Origin: Clostridiaceae bacterium
Lineage (GTDB): Bacteria > Bacillota > Clostridia > Lachnospirales > Lachnospiraceae
Reading direction: 5' to 3'
Assembly (NCBI GenBank): GCA_910575435.1
Contig: CAJTGI010000004.1
Span: forward strand, 248,001-312,000
DNA length: 64,000 nt
Made by a program: the position numbers and the translations under genes. The notes under the pieces were generated by a model that saw nothing but the letters and a program-made list of their open reading frames with translations, searched no databases and was not told the DNA's origin. Position 1 is the stretch's first letter. Every line of letters begins with the position of its first letter. This document shows positions 1 through 9,500 of the stretch, piece by piece.

Positions 1-5
1 TTGAC

Positions 6-1031
6 ATGGAAAACACAAAAGAAGCCCGCACTTCCCAGATCAGCTACCAGGAGATTGCCGCCGCTTTTTCACAAAATGCCGCCACTCTCCTCCCAGAAGA
101 CCGCATTCGCCACACACTGGAAGAAGAGGAGAAGAGATTTGAAAATGCCTCGGCACTTCAAATCTCTCCCATAAGATTTATCGGTGGAAATACTGCCAGG
201 CACTGCAAGGAACTTTTGCGCAGAAGCCAGCCCCTCTATCCGCTGTACATGCTGTCATGCCTTCTCGCGGAAGGTTCCTTGATGCTTCCAGTCTACCTGC
301 TGCTTTGCGCCGGATATCACTACCTCTTCCTCCCAGAAAAGGCAGCATTCCAGCCATACCCCGTCCTCGACGGCATTCTCGCCATTGCCGGAATCCTACT
401 ATTCCAGTATCGCTGCCGGGCTATATGGAAGAAAGAACTGGCCCGAACCTGGGACAAGCCAGAACAGATTCTGCCAGCCGTAAGAAAAAGCAAATGCCTC
501 TCCGGCATAACGATTCTTCTGCTATGCGCCGCAGGCATCCTCGCCAGCCATGCAGCCGGCGTATCAGCCCGCCTGCAAATGACCCTGTGGGACACGCTGA
601 TCCTCTATGCAGGCTGCGCGCTCTTCGCCGGCATCCACAACCTCATCTTCGACAGCCACGTCATCGCCTTTCTCTCCGCAGGGGCTGAATCGCTCAATCC
701 TCGGAAAACGCAACACGCCCCGGAATCTGCCCACCGCTATATGGAATCTACCCTGGCCCAGATTCTCGGACAGGGATCTGGGAAATCCTCCTGCACCCGG
801 GAGAAGGCAAAGGAAATCCTCCGCACCCGCCTTCTCTCCTTCCGCATCTATGGTGCGCTGGCCCTATTCATTCTCTCGATTCTAACCTGCCTGTGCTTTT
901 CCCAGCTGCTCCGGGCCTTCTCCCTCCCGCTGCTGGCCTTTTCCCTAGGGACACTGCTGGGAATGTTCCTATGCATCTTGATATTCCTATCCTGCAGGGT
1001 GATCTTGCAGGAACTGAAAAAAAGCGCATAG
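6..1031 (+). CDS. Polytopic membrane protein of unknown function
   Basis: This 341-aa protein is not recognised. The N-terminal ~75 residues are hydrophilic and helical, rich in E/K/R. About six hydrophobic stretches follow (roughly residues 78-107, 118-137, 163-185, 192-216, 281-301 and 305-333), so it is probably an integral membrane protein with a cytoplasmic N-terminus. The ATG lies at the very edge of the window and a TGA at 2-4 may end an upstream gene, so the two genes could be tightly coupled; the ribosome binding site is outside the window. It converges on the HAD gene with only 10 bp between the two stop codons. No catalytic motif is visible. Confidence 0.6.
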   Translation: MENTKEARTSQISYQEIAAAFSQNAATLLPEDRIRHTLEEEEKRFENASALQISPIRFIGGNTARHCKELLRRSQPLYPLYMLSCLLAEGSLMLPVYLLLCAGYHYLFLPEKAAFQPYPVLDGILAIAGILLFQYRCRAIWKKELARTWDKPEQILPAVRKSKCLSGITILLLCAAGILASHAAGVSARLQMTLWDTLILYAGCALFAGIHNLIFDSHVIAFLSAGAESLNPRKTQHAPESAHRYMESTLAQILGQGSGKSSCTREKAKEILRTRLLSFRIYGALALFILSILTCLCFSQLLRAFSLPLLAFSLGTLLGMFLCILIFLSCRVILQELKKSA

Positions 1032-1041
1032 CTTTCCAATC

Positions 1042-1710
1042 TCACAAATACCTGGACACCAGATAGTCAATATCCCCAAAATACACCTTTCCAGGCATCT
1101 TCATATCCGGCACGCAGAGAGTGGTGCAGCCCGCAGCCTTCCCCCCGCGGATTCCATTTTCCGAGTCCTCCAGCACCACGCAGCGCTCCGGCATAACTTG
1201 AAGCTTTTCCGCCGCCAGAAGAAAAATATCCGGCGCCGGCTTGGATGCTTCCACTTGCTCTCCTCCCACCATCACCTGAAAATAACTGTCCAAATCACAT
1301 ATTTCTAAATATTTTCTCACTATGTCGCTTCTGCTGCCAGAAGCCACCCCACAGGGCACATTCCTCTCCTGCAAATACGCCAAAATGCTTGAAATCTCCG
1401 GTTTGACAGCCAATCCCACCGTCTCTGCCACCCGATTCAGCCTCGCCCTTGCCTCCCGGCTAATCTCCTGGAAAGGATACTCCGGTCCATAGCATTCCAG
1501 CATCCTACCCCTCAGCTCCTCTCCCGACAATCCCAGGGTATCGCAATAAATCTCCCTTGTAAGATGGTATCCCCGTTCCCCCATTGCCAGGGCCAACTGC
1601 TCCATAAAGCTTCTCTCCGTGTCAAAGATCAGCCCATCCATATCAAAGAGACAGGCTCCAATATCCCGAATTTCTTCCAAGGCTTCCCGAATACTCGACA
1701 CTCTCCACAT
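1042..1710 (-). CDS. HAD-superfamily hydrolase (beta-phosphoglucomutase/phosphatase-like)
   Basis: A 222-aa HAD-type phosphohydrolase, subfamily I with a helical cap. Near residue 24 it has motif I DMDGLIFDTE, where the first Asp is the nucleophile and the second the general acid. Motif II is the S of GVASGSRSD, motif III the K of SKPAPDIF, and motif IV the VVLEDSENG acid pair. This group includes beta-phosphoglucomutase and sugar-phosphate phosphatases; the substrate cannot be told from sequence. ATG 1710 is preferred over the GTG at 1716 because an AGG lies 6-7 nt upstream of it. The leader (1717-1740) is nearly identical to that of the hydrolase gene at 36825. It follows the AraC regulator closely, so both may form a sugar-related unit. 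Confidence 0.85.
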   Translation of the reverse strand: MWRVSSIREALEEIRDIGACLFDMDGLIFDTERSFMEQLALAMGERGYHLTREIYCDTLGLSGEELRGRMLECYGPEYPFQEISREARARLNRVAETVGLAVKPEISSILAYLQERNVPCGVASGSRSDIVRKYLEICDLDSYFQVMVGGEQVEASKPAPDIFLLAAEKLQVMPERCVVLEDSENGIRGGKAAGCTTLCVPDMKMPGKVYFGDIDYLVSRYL

Positions 1711-1742
1711 AAACACACCTATGCCTTTCCAGTATCTGCACC

Positions 1743-2720
1743 CTAGGAAGAATAGCCACTGTTCCGATATTCCTTGGGCGTGCAGCCGATGACCTTTAAA
1801 AAAACTTTATTAAAATAACTGATATTATTAAAGCCAGTGAGATTGGCAATCTCGCCAATCTTCTTATCCGTGTCCTGCAAAAGACGGCAGCTCTGCAATA
1901 TGCGGTACCGCATGAGATACTGCATGGGAGACATTTTCATGTGCTGCTTGAAAACCCGGCAGAATTGGCCCTCGCTCATGGGAAGCAAATCCGCCAGTTC
2001 TCCCAGGGTTATCTCATAGACATAATTCTGTTTCATATATTCTACCACCGGACGAAGCCTCTCAGACGTGGCATGTTCCTCCATGTGATTCCTCTTCACC
2101 GGCTTGCCCTGGGCAAACATCAGGTTCCACACGCTGAGAAGCCTGCTCTTAATCAGCAGCTCATATGGTTCTAGGCCATGTTCCGGACATTGGCTAATCT
2201 GTCCCAGATACCATATGACCTCCCTCTCCCAAGACATTATCCCCTTTTCAGGAAACAGTTCCATAAAATCATCAATCTCCCTTATCCCCTCCCTGGCCGC
2301 CGCCAGTTCCAGATGGTTAAGGTCCCGTCCCAGAATGGGAAGAAATTCTGGAAAGAGATATTTCCCATGGAGCACCGGAAAAATATATTTCTTGGCAAAC
2401 CTGCTATGCATGTCATCCTCCAGCGCCTCATAAGAAAAATCTACCGCAAAAAAAGAACACGCCTGGCCTCCCACCGTCCTGGCAGAGTGTAGCAGATTGG
2501 AATTGATAAACACGCTATCCCCAGGCTGCAGCGTATATTCTCTGTCCTCAATGGTAAAGATAATCTCCCCCTTGGTCAGCACCAAAAATTCAAACTCCTG
2601 ATGCCAGTGCAGATAGAAGATGGCATTGGTGCCTTCCGGGTACTCCATTTTATGCAACCCCACGGGAAATTCCACCGTCCCGTGGCGCTGCTTCTCCTCA
2701 TATAACTTTTTGTTTCCCAT
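1743..2720 (-). CDS. AraC-family transcriptional regulator with N-terminal cupin domain
   Basis: A 325-aa regulator. Residues ~15-110 form a cupin-like sensor domain, with the HWHQEFEFLVL stretch and the downstream LQPGDSVFINSNLLHS pattern typical of the AraC_binding/cupin family. Residues ~225-322 form the double helix-turn-helix AraC domain, ending in the characteristic TGFNNISYFNKVFLKVIG and TPKEYR segment. Such proteins usually activate carbohydrate utilisation genes in response to a sugar bound by the cupin domain. GAGG lies 11 nt upstream of the ATG. Its neighbours are a HAD phosphatase downstream and a GH5 glycosidase remnant upstream, in line with a decayed sugar-utilisation locus (inference). 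Confidence 0.9.
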   Translation of the reverse strand: MGNKKLYEEKQRHGTVEFPVGLHKMEYPEGTNAIFYLHWHQEFEFLVLTKGEIIFTIEDREYTLQPGDSVFINSNLLHSARTVGGQACSFFAVDFSYEALEDDMHSRFAKKYIFPVLHGKYLFPEFLPILGRDLNHLELAAAREGIREIDDFMELFPEKGIMSWEREVIWYLGQISQCPEHGLEPYELLIKSRLLSVWNLMFAQGKPVKRNHMEEHATSERLRPVVEYMKQNYVYEITLGELADLLPMSEGQFCRVFKQHMKMSPMQYLMRYRILQSCRLLQDTDKKIGEIANLTGFNNISYFNKVFLKVIGCTPKEYRNSGYSS

Positions 2721-2812
2721 CGCACTGCCTCATTTCTGCCCAGCCAGCCATGCTGACATATGCTCTTTTTATCCATCGTCTCATCCCAGCATAACATTTC
2801 ACAAATCATTTT

Positions 2813-2944
2813 TCAACAGTAGCCACTCCTACAACAAGGAAACCAATTTTCATGCTCCCTCTCGTTCACGTCAAAGGAATACCCCGCAGTCTTATGCAAA
2901 TCCAGTACCATATTCAGCCCATGCTTCCCGCACCATTCCAACGC
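2813..2944 (-). pseudogene. Glycoside hydrolase family 5 remnant
   Basis: Reading the minus strand from 2944 gives an open stretch of ~43 codons, starting ALEWCGKHGL and continuing NMVLDLHKTAGYSFD before losing similarity near 2836 and stopping at 2813. The pattern 'WC.K.GLNMVLDLHK..GYSFD' is what I recognise from the strand-3/strand-4 region of GH5 endoglucanase/mannanase-type enzymes. No start codon, catalytic Glu region or further family sequence is present on either side, so this is a fossil of a lost gene rather than a functional protein. It begins directly after, and in frame with, the stop codon of the coiled-coil membrane protein gene. The AraC regulator next door fits a former glycosidase locus. 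Confidence 0.5.
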
Positions 2945-4225
2945 CTAACCATCAACTTTTTTATCGCTATACTGCTCCACGATCTTTAATATCTCTTCCC
3001 TGTGCTCCGGCTGCTGGGCAACCAGCTGGTCGATCTGCTTCACGCAGTCCGCCTTGACATTCTCATTGTACTCGATGCGCTCCCTGAGAATCTGGCGGCG
3101 GGCATTGAGCTCATGGCGGATTTCCACCATCTCCCGATCATCCACGATGGCAAGCACCTGCCCCGTCCAGACCTCGCTATCCTTCAATCCCTGCTGCCGC
3201 AGCAGCGTCACCAGTGCATCGCAGTAATAATTCAACTGCTCCGTATTCTCCCGGAATTTCCTCTCATACTCCTTCACCTTGCAGTATTCATTCCAGAATT
3301 GCTCAAACTCCGCCCCGTTCCTAACGCCGAATTTCTCCCGATCATACTCCAGCACATTCAGATTGTTCACGCACTTGATCTTCACTCGGTTCAGAAGGAG
3401 AATTGCCTTGTCCATCTTCCTGTCCGCCAGAGTCATGCTCTTTCGGTTCCTGTTTGACTCCACAAAAATTACCGTGGCTGAAATAGCCGCCAAAAGCACG
3501 GTAGCCAGATAGGGAAAAGTCATATCCGCCTTCAAGGTATAATAGGCCGCCACAAAGAGGGCAAACATGGATATAATCAGGAAAATCAGCAGCTTTGCCA
3601 GTTTTTTCAGAGCATTCTGCCTCTCCACGATCTCCCTCTTTTCCTGTCTGATTTTCCTCTTCTCCTGATGTAATTTTTCCAGATCCCCCTCAATCAATTT
3701 CTGATAGTTCTCTGTCTCATACATCCGCTTAATCTCATCCACCAGATCGTCCTCGTATGGCTCGAAACGGCGAATCACCGCCTCCGGGATAGAAAGGTTT
3801 CTATTCTTATACTGGCTCCGCTCCCTGGTAAGCCGGACGATATTCTTCCCATAATCCAGCAGCTGCTTCCGCTCCTCCCCCTGGATCCGGTCAATCTTCT
3901 GGATGTCCAGCAGGGAATCCGTCACCTCCTGATACTCGCCCCGGATTCCCCCGATCTGCTTCTCTGCCTCCCGGATTGCCTCGCAGCAGTCCGTGACATA
4001 CCGCTTTCTATCATCGCTGTACACCGGCTTGACCACTTCCCGCTCATACAAGTCCGGATTCTTTACAGAAGGCTCGATCCCCTTGTCTGCCTCTTCCTCC
4101 CCATCCCTATTCCGGGCCTCCCTTTTCTGCTCCCGCAGGGCGTCCAGTTTCTCCCTGGCCTGCTGCTCCAAAAGGGCCTCTTCCTCCTCCATCCGCTTCT
4201 TCTTTCTTCTATTCCAAAAAGCCAT
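2945..4225 (-). CDS. Coiled-coil membrane protein, last gene of an uncharacterised four-gene cluster
   Basis: A 426-aa protein that I do not recognise. Its N-terminal ~200 residues are very charged and predicted helical/coiled coil (runs of E/K/R such as RRKKKRMEEEE). Two hydrophobic segments follow at roughly 212-231 and 238-255, then a second long helical charged region. This suggests a membrane-anchored cytoplasmic coiled-coil protein. GGAGGAGCGTC precedes the ATG. The gene starts 14 bp after the TPR gene stops, so the two are surely co-transcribed. It shares the strand and probably the operon with the Hsp70-like and 1183-aa genes upstream. No enzymatic motif is visible. Confidence 0.65.
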   Translation of the reverse strand: MAFWNRRKKKRMEEEEALLEQQAREKLDALREQKREARNRDGEEEADKGIEPSVKNPDLYEREVVKPVYSDDRKRYVTDCCEAIREAEKQIGGIRGEYQEVTDSLLDIQKIDRIQGEERKQLLDYGKNIVRLTRERSQYKNRNLSIPEAVIRRFEPYEDDLVDEIKRMYETENYQKLIEGDLEKLHQEKRKIRQEKREIVERQNALKKLAKLLIFLIISMFALFVAAYYTLKADMTFPYLATVLLAAISATVIFVESNRNRKSMTLADRKMDKAILLLNRVKIKCVNNLNVLEYDREKFGVRNGAEFEQFWNEYCKVKEYERKFRENTEQLNYYCDALVTLLRQQGLKDSEVWTGQVLAIVDDREMVEIRHELNARRQILRERIEYNENVKADCVKQIDQLVAQQPEHREEILKIVEQYSDKKVDG

Positions 4226-4239
4226 GACGCTCCTCCATT

Positions 4240-5079
4240 TTAGATGCTAATCTGCTTTCGATATTCATTCTTCCAGGCCGCAATGGTACTGTGGACTTTC
4301 CCGTAATACTCTTCCATATTTCCACTGCGAACCAGCCCCCGCAGCTTCTCCACCCGGATCGCTTCCCTGCTTCCCCCGGCAAGTTCCAATGCGCGCTGGT
4401 ACTCCTTATCCCACTTATCCTGATCCTCCTGGGAAATCTCCAGGTCGTTCAATAATTTCTTGTAAGTCCCTACATCCTTGCACATCCGCAGGGCGTACAT
4501 GCACTGGGCCAGGGACTCCTCCCGATTATTTTTCTCGTAAGCCTTCAAAAACAATTCGGAAGCCTTGTGGAACTCTCCCATATTCACATAGGCGACTCCC
4601 ATATTGTGGAACAGGTCGCCGTACACAGTGGCTTCCGCCTGAAGGATCTCATCGCTCTCAAATACTTTCTCATACTCCTCCACCGCCTTCTCATAAGACT
4701 GGCAGCGAAGATAATTATCCCCCTTGTACTTCTTTCTGGCATAGCCCGGCAGGTGTTCCGTCTTATCAATAATTTGGATGAGTTCCCGAATCTCATCCTC
4801 CTCGTAATAATCGCAGCTGCAGCAAAGCGTCACTACAATGTCCTTCATATTCCGATGGTCATCAATCAGCCGCTCCAGCTTGTCCGCCGTCTTATCCATG
4901 TGCAGTTCCCGGCGAATCCACTGGGCGAACTCCCGGTCAAAGACCTCCTCCTGCATCATGTAGATATTGTGGCGTATATAATAGCACACCTCTTCCATGG
5001 AGTACACATTCGTCTTGGTCAGACGAAAATGATATGGTTCCCTCGCAAGCTCGCTGCTGCACTGTATCAGTTTTCCCAT
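4240..5079 (-). CDS. Tetratricopeptide-repeat-like protein
   Basis: A 279-aa cytoplasmic protein without signal peptide or membrane segment. Residues ~110-215 contain TPR-like helical pairs: YEKAVEEYEKVFESDEILQ, then DLFHNMGVAYVNMGEFHKASELFLKAYEKNN, the second having the canonical W/L-G-Y-A-F-A-P spacing. The N-terminal ~100 residues are a distinct helical domain with a central cysteine-containing stretch (TLCCSCDYYEEDE). TPRs act as protein-protein interaction scaffolds, so it may bind the other members of the cluster. A strong GGGGGG ribosome binding site lies 6 nt before the ATG. It is separated from the upstream Hsp70-like gene by 219 bp carrying a palindromic element. Confidence 0.65.
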   Translation of the reverse strand: MGKLIQCSSELAREPYHFRLTKTNVYSMEEVCYYIRHNIYMMQEEVFDREFAQWIRRELHMDKTADKLERLIDDHRNMKDIVVTLCCSCDYYEEDEIRELIQIIDKTEHLPGYARKKYKGDNYLRCQSYEKAVEEYEKVFESDEILQAEATVYGDLFHNMGVAYVNMGEFHKASELFLKAYEKNNREESLAQCMYALRMCKDVGTYKKLLNDLEISQEDQDKWDKEYQRALELAGGSREAIRVEKLRGLVRSGNMEEYYGKVHSTIAAWKNEYRKQISI

Positions 5080-5131
5080 AATCTGCCCCCCTTAGTATAT
5101 TTTTAATATTAAAATCAAATAATCCCCCAAT

Positions 5132-5301
5132 TGATGCCACGGATTGCTACATTGCTACGCAATTTTCGCAATCCTACAAACACCTCCAATCCCGCATATT
5201 TGCAAGCAAATCTGCTTCTTGTCGGTGTTTGGCGGGTCAAGCCAGTAGATAACAATTTGCATGTAAACATGCATTGTTATCTACTTTTGACCCTGGCATC
5301 A
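5132..5301. repeat. 170-bp palindromic intergenic element with TGATGCCA/TGGCATCA ends
   Basis: The element is bounded by an 8-bp perfect inverted repeat, TGATGCCA (5132-5139) and TGGCATCA (5294-5301). It contains a long hairpin at 5234-5293 with arms GGGTCAA/TTGACCC and GTAGATAACAAT/ATTGTTATCTAC around a TGCATG/CATGCA tip, and a second smaller pair GGATTGC/GCAATCC near 5140-5178. The right end overlaps the TGA stop of the Hsp70-like gene. There is no poly-T, so it is not a standard terminator. It could be a MITE-like repeat or a structured RNA between genes of one operon. Confidence 0.55.
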
Positions 5302-6567
5302 TAATGCAATATGCCGCTCCCACACCCGGTTGCTCCCGGGGCAGAACTCCCCGAAGCCATTGTCCTTCAATGTGACGATGCAAGTTCTGCTGTCCCCAAA
5401 CCGTATGCGGATGGTAAATCTGGTCATCTTATTCTCCCTGCCGGCAAAACCGCTGAGGGAGAGCATATGCGCCCTGGCCTCCCTCTTTAGCACATCCTGC
5501 ACGGTAATCTGAATCTCATCCTCCTGGTCTGGAATCACATCCACACTGGCATCCACCTCATTCCACAGGGAACCGGCCCTGGCCATCAGCACATCCTGTA
5601 CCTCCGCATCCCGATACAGGCGCAGGGAAATATTGCTGGCAATCATATCCTCATCCAGAAAGAGGCAATTCTCCAGCTTCCCCTCCCCGGAAAGTTCCCT
5701 GGCGGCATAGCAGGCACCCCGGGTAAAGAGATTCTGTCCCCGGAACACTCGCCGCCCCGTGCACAGTTCTTTCAGGGCATCCCCAGCCCATTCCCCCTCG
5801 AAGCCTTTTCCCGTAACATACACCGTGGTGACGTACTGCTTGTGCAGTGCCGCCCCCGCCACATTGAGGAAGGCATAGGAAATCTGCTCCGCACCCTCCT
5901 CTGCCAGTTCCACCCAGTCCAGCCCATCGGACAAATCCTTCTGAACCACGCCGATAATGAGAGGCATGGTCTTCCTGTCAATATCTATCTGGGAATACAA
6001 TAATTTATTTCCTTCCAGCTGAAACATTCCCACATTATTCACCCAAAGCTCCTTGGGCTGGCTGATAGCATAGTACATATAACTCTGCCTGTGGTTCTGC
6101 ACCACCAAGGCATTCTCCGGCAGTCCAATCTCCCGTCCTATCTGCTGGAGGTATGCCACCAGTTTCTCCTCCTTCTCCGCCAGGGTAATCACCAGTTTCC
6201 GTATCCGCTCCCTGGGATAGTACCCCTTGAGTATGCTCAGCACTTTCACCACAAAGCGCTTCAATACCTGGTAGCTCTCCACCGTGTAATTCCCCACCGT
6301 GATGGTATCGTCCCGCAACACATCCGCCAGGAGATAGGAAATCTTTATGACCTGCTCCTCCGGAGGCACTTTCTCATCCCCCCAGTACCATTCTCCCCGG
6401 GCAGGATTCACCGCCAGCGCGGTAGGAATCTCGCAGTTCCCCTCTCCCCCCGCTTCACGGCCGATAGGCACTGGCTCATACGTAGTAAAGTCAAAGCAAT
6501 TCACCTGGGTAACCTCCCAGCCCAGGTCAATCCCCACCAACAATGTCCTATCCTTATCCAAATCCAA
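5299..6567 (-). CDS. Hsp70/actin-fold-like protein of uncharacterised family (possibly DUF5716)
   Basis: A 422-aa protein that opens with LLVGIDLGWEVTQVNCF, matching the phosphate-1 strand-loop of the Hsp70/actin/ParM ATPase fold. It has a later VYVTGKGFEGEW and GQNLFTRGACYAA region reminiscent of the adenosine motif and the small-residue helix of Hsp70s. It is shorter than DnaK and lacks a substrate-binding domain. From memory this resembles the clostridial family DUF5716, found beside DUF5717; this is not verified. The start is probably TTG (6567, or 6561), behind GGGAGG. It begins 8 bp after the stop of the 1183-aa gene, so the two are translationally close and presumably function together. 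Confidence 0.65.
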   Translation of the reverse strand: MDLDKDRTLLVGIDLGWEVTQVNCFDFTTYEPVPIGREAGGEGNCEIPTALAVNPARGEWYWGDEKVPPEEQVIKISYLLADVLRDDTITVGNYTVESYQVLKRFVVKVLSILKGYYPRERIRKLVITLAEKEEKLVAYLQQIGREIGLPENALVVQNHRQSYMYYAISQPKELWVNNVGMFQLEGNKLLYSQIDIDRKTMPLIIGVVQKDLSDGLDWVELAEEGAEQISYAFLNVAGAALHKQYVTTVYVTGKGFEGEWAGDALKELCTGRRVFRGQNLFTRGACYAARELSGEGKLENCLFLDEDMIASNISLRLYRDAEVQDVLMARAGSLWNEVDASVDVIPDQEDEIQITVQDVLKREARAHMLSLSGFAGRENKMTRFTIRIRFGDSRTCIVTLKDNGFGEFCPGSNRVWERHIAL

Positions 6568-6575
6568 CTACCTCC

Positions 6576-9500
6576 CTATTCCACAGGCTTAAACAGCGTG
6601 TTGACGCATTCCCTGGCCTCCACGTACTCCCGCATCATATCAATCAGCGTATTTTCCTCATTCATCTCCTGGGCAATCATCATCAGGTTCAGCATATGGT
6701 ACCGACTGCTGGTGCGCTCATTGTCCATGGTCTCATCAAACTTCACGCTGACGCTCTTGGTAATCACTTCCCCCTCCGGCCGCAGTTCAGAAATATAATA
6801 TTGCAACATTTCATCCTGAAAGAGGACAAATTCCTTCACCCGGATTCCCTGGAACATATCCCGCATGGTCTCCGTCACATATTCCCCCTCCTCGTATCCA
6901 GAGGAGATCAGGTAATGAATCTTCACCTCGTACTCAGGGTTAGAGGTGTAAGACACATAGTGCTCGTCCAGAATATGGATGGGAAGGGACAGTTTCCCAT
7001 AAAAATCCCGAAAGAAGGGAAATACCTTCTTCTGCTCATACAGCTTATTCACATGGTAATCGGCAAACTTCTTTTCCTCCTCCGAAAGTTCCGCCTTCTG
7101 GCTCAGATACTTTAACGTAGCAATCAGGCAAAAGACATTGTCCTGAATCTGCACGTCCTTATAGAAATATCCAAACATCTGGCTGGGAATCATCCACCCC
7201 CGCACCATGTAATTGTATGCCACAAACTTCATAAATGCCAGAATCAGCCGCTTGTCCTTGCCTGATTCATAATACTGGTAGAACACCTCATAGGCATCCG
7301 GCAGCATTTCCTCCGTAAAAAGAATCTGCCCCAGAATCCGCTCCGCAAAATCCCCCGTATCGATGGAAAAGCCCTTGGCGTACCGCCAAACCTGCACCAT
7401 ATCGAAAATCCGCCCACTGTAATATCGGCACAGATATCCCAGCATATTCTCATCAAAATGCCCGCTCCGGAAGATATGCCAGGCAATCTGCACCAGATGC
7501 TTGTCCTCCTTCTCCATAGACTTGGCGAAGGTTTCAGAAGAAACTTTCAGCAATCTCTTTCCGTCAATCTTATCATACCCATAGAGGGCGATCCCCTCCA
7601 TGGCCTTGTCAAAATATCTGCGCACCGTGCAATACTCGATAAACTGCACCCTGTCTCCAGGAGTGACCAACTCCCAATCCAGCTGCTCCAGCGTGGCATC
7701 CAGCAGTTCCCCCTCAAAATTGTCGTAATAATACCGTACCAGAGAGCAGAAACTCTTCCTGTAATGATATCTGCTGAGATTGGCAATCTTTAGGATATCC
7801 CGGCGGATATTCACGATCTCCCTTCCAGACTGGTTCATCCGCTCCGCCCGGTCATAGAGATACAGGAGCAGCCTGTCATCCCCGCAATGCATTTCATAGC
7901 AGGTCATGGCAAGATGCTCCAGATGGAGCAATTTATTCACCGTGTAATCCACGGACAGTGCGTATCTGTTATCCAGCGCATCCGCCAGGAATATCTGGTA
8001 ATTCTCCGTAAAGATCTGCACCACCGCCCGCCCCTTCACGAATGGGACGAACTCCTCACCCTCCAGTTCCCTGTGGGTCACGTAGACACCCACGATATCC
8101 GGATTCTCGCAAAGAATCTCGTGGCAAAACATCACGGCGGGAAGTTCCGAGGCAATCTTCTCATTCACGCATCCTTCCCTGATGAACTCCTCATACAGTA
8201 CCGCCAGGTTATTGCTCACCCTGCCCGCCGCCAGCTGCCGCAAGGCAAAGTCCTCCATCATCTGGCGGTAGGACTCGTAAGTCTCCTCCATGGACGCCTT
8301 GTTCCGCACCACATAGGCATAGAGCATGGCCTTTTTGGTCATGGTCAGGTGATTGTCATATAAGAAATACAGCAGGGTGCTGTCCTGCAGCTTCATCTCC
8401 TGGCTCTCATCGATGGAATACATGTAATACTCATATAAATCCGTCAATTTCAGGTTGTGCTCCACACCCAGATTGTACCAGTAAAATGCACCCTTCCCTG
8501 TTATCTGCCCATTCATCAGCATCTTGCAGATAGAGGAGAGAATCTCCTCATCCTGAAACTGCTCATAAAACCGACACAAATCCTTCAAAACCGCCTCGGA
8601 ATAATTCCGCAGCCTCCCCGCCAGATAGCCATAGCGAAGCGCCACATCCTTTTCCACGAACTGCTTCTTGCTGCCCCAGTGAATGGCCTCGCAGATGCCA
8701 GGCGTCAATTCCGTCAGCAGCCCGGGAGCATCGTTCAAAATGCTACAGATTTCCACGAACATCACCGGACTGTGGCAGTTCTTGCCCAGCTGCACCACGA
8801 TCTCCTCATACTTCTTCCTCTCCAGCTGGTATTCCGGAGACAGATACAGCAAGAACCAAAGCAACTTCCAGTTCTCCTGGTCCCTCCGATAAAATTCCTC
8901 AATCTTGGCAACGCAGGACCTGGTTACCTCTTCCTCCCCCGCCCAGAGACCTTTCAGATAGAGATAGGCACAGTATTTCATCGGATGCTCCCGCTCCATC
9001 TCCTCCTCCTGCCCTTCCAGAATCGCCAGCCCATCCCGCACCGTGGACTCCCGGTGCTCCATGATTCCCAGATGGATGCGAAACAGCTGGGTAACCAGCT
9101 CCATGCCGGACTTCTCCATGGTATAGATGACGCTCTCCACTTCTTTCAGGTACTCTTCCCTGTCCAGACGGCCCATGCAAAATTCAATATAGAGGTGGGT
9201 TAGCTGATAAAGATTGTGCTGATTCTTTCTCCTGGCCTGCAATTCCTCCCGCTGGCCATTCTCCCTGGTAGCCACAACGTCCACCTCAATCTCCTGGCAT
9301 ACATTGGACACCGTAATCCGGGCATAATTCTTCCCGGGCTGCATCTGGTCCACGTCCACCAGAAAGGGAATGGAGCAAGTATTTCCCGCAAAATCCTCCG
9401 TCCAGATAATCTTATGTTCCGGGATGACAAAGGGGCTGTCAGATTTTATATGGTACTCCCCGAAGCCCCAGTTGTTCTTCGTGAGGATAAATTTATCGGA

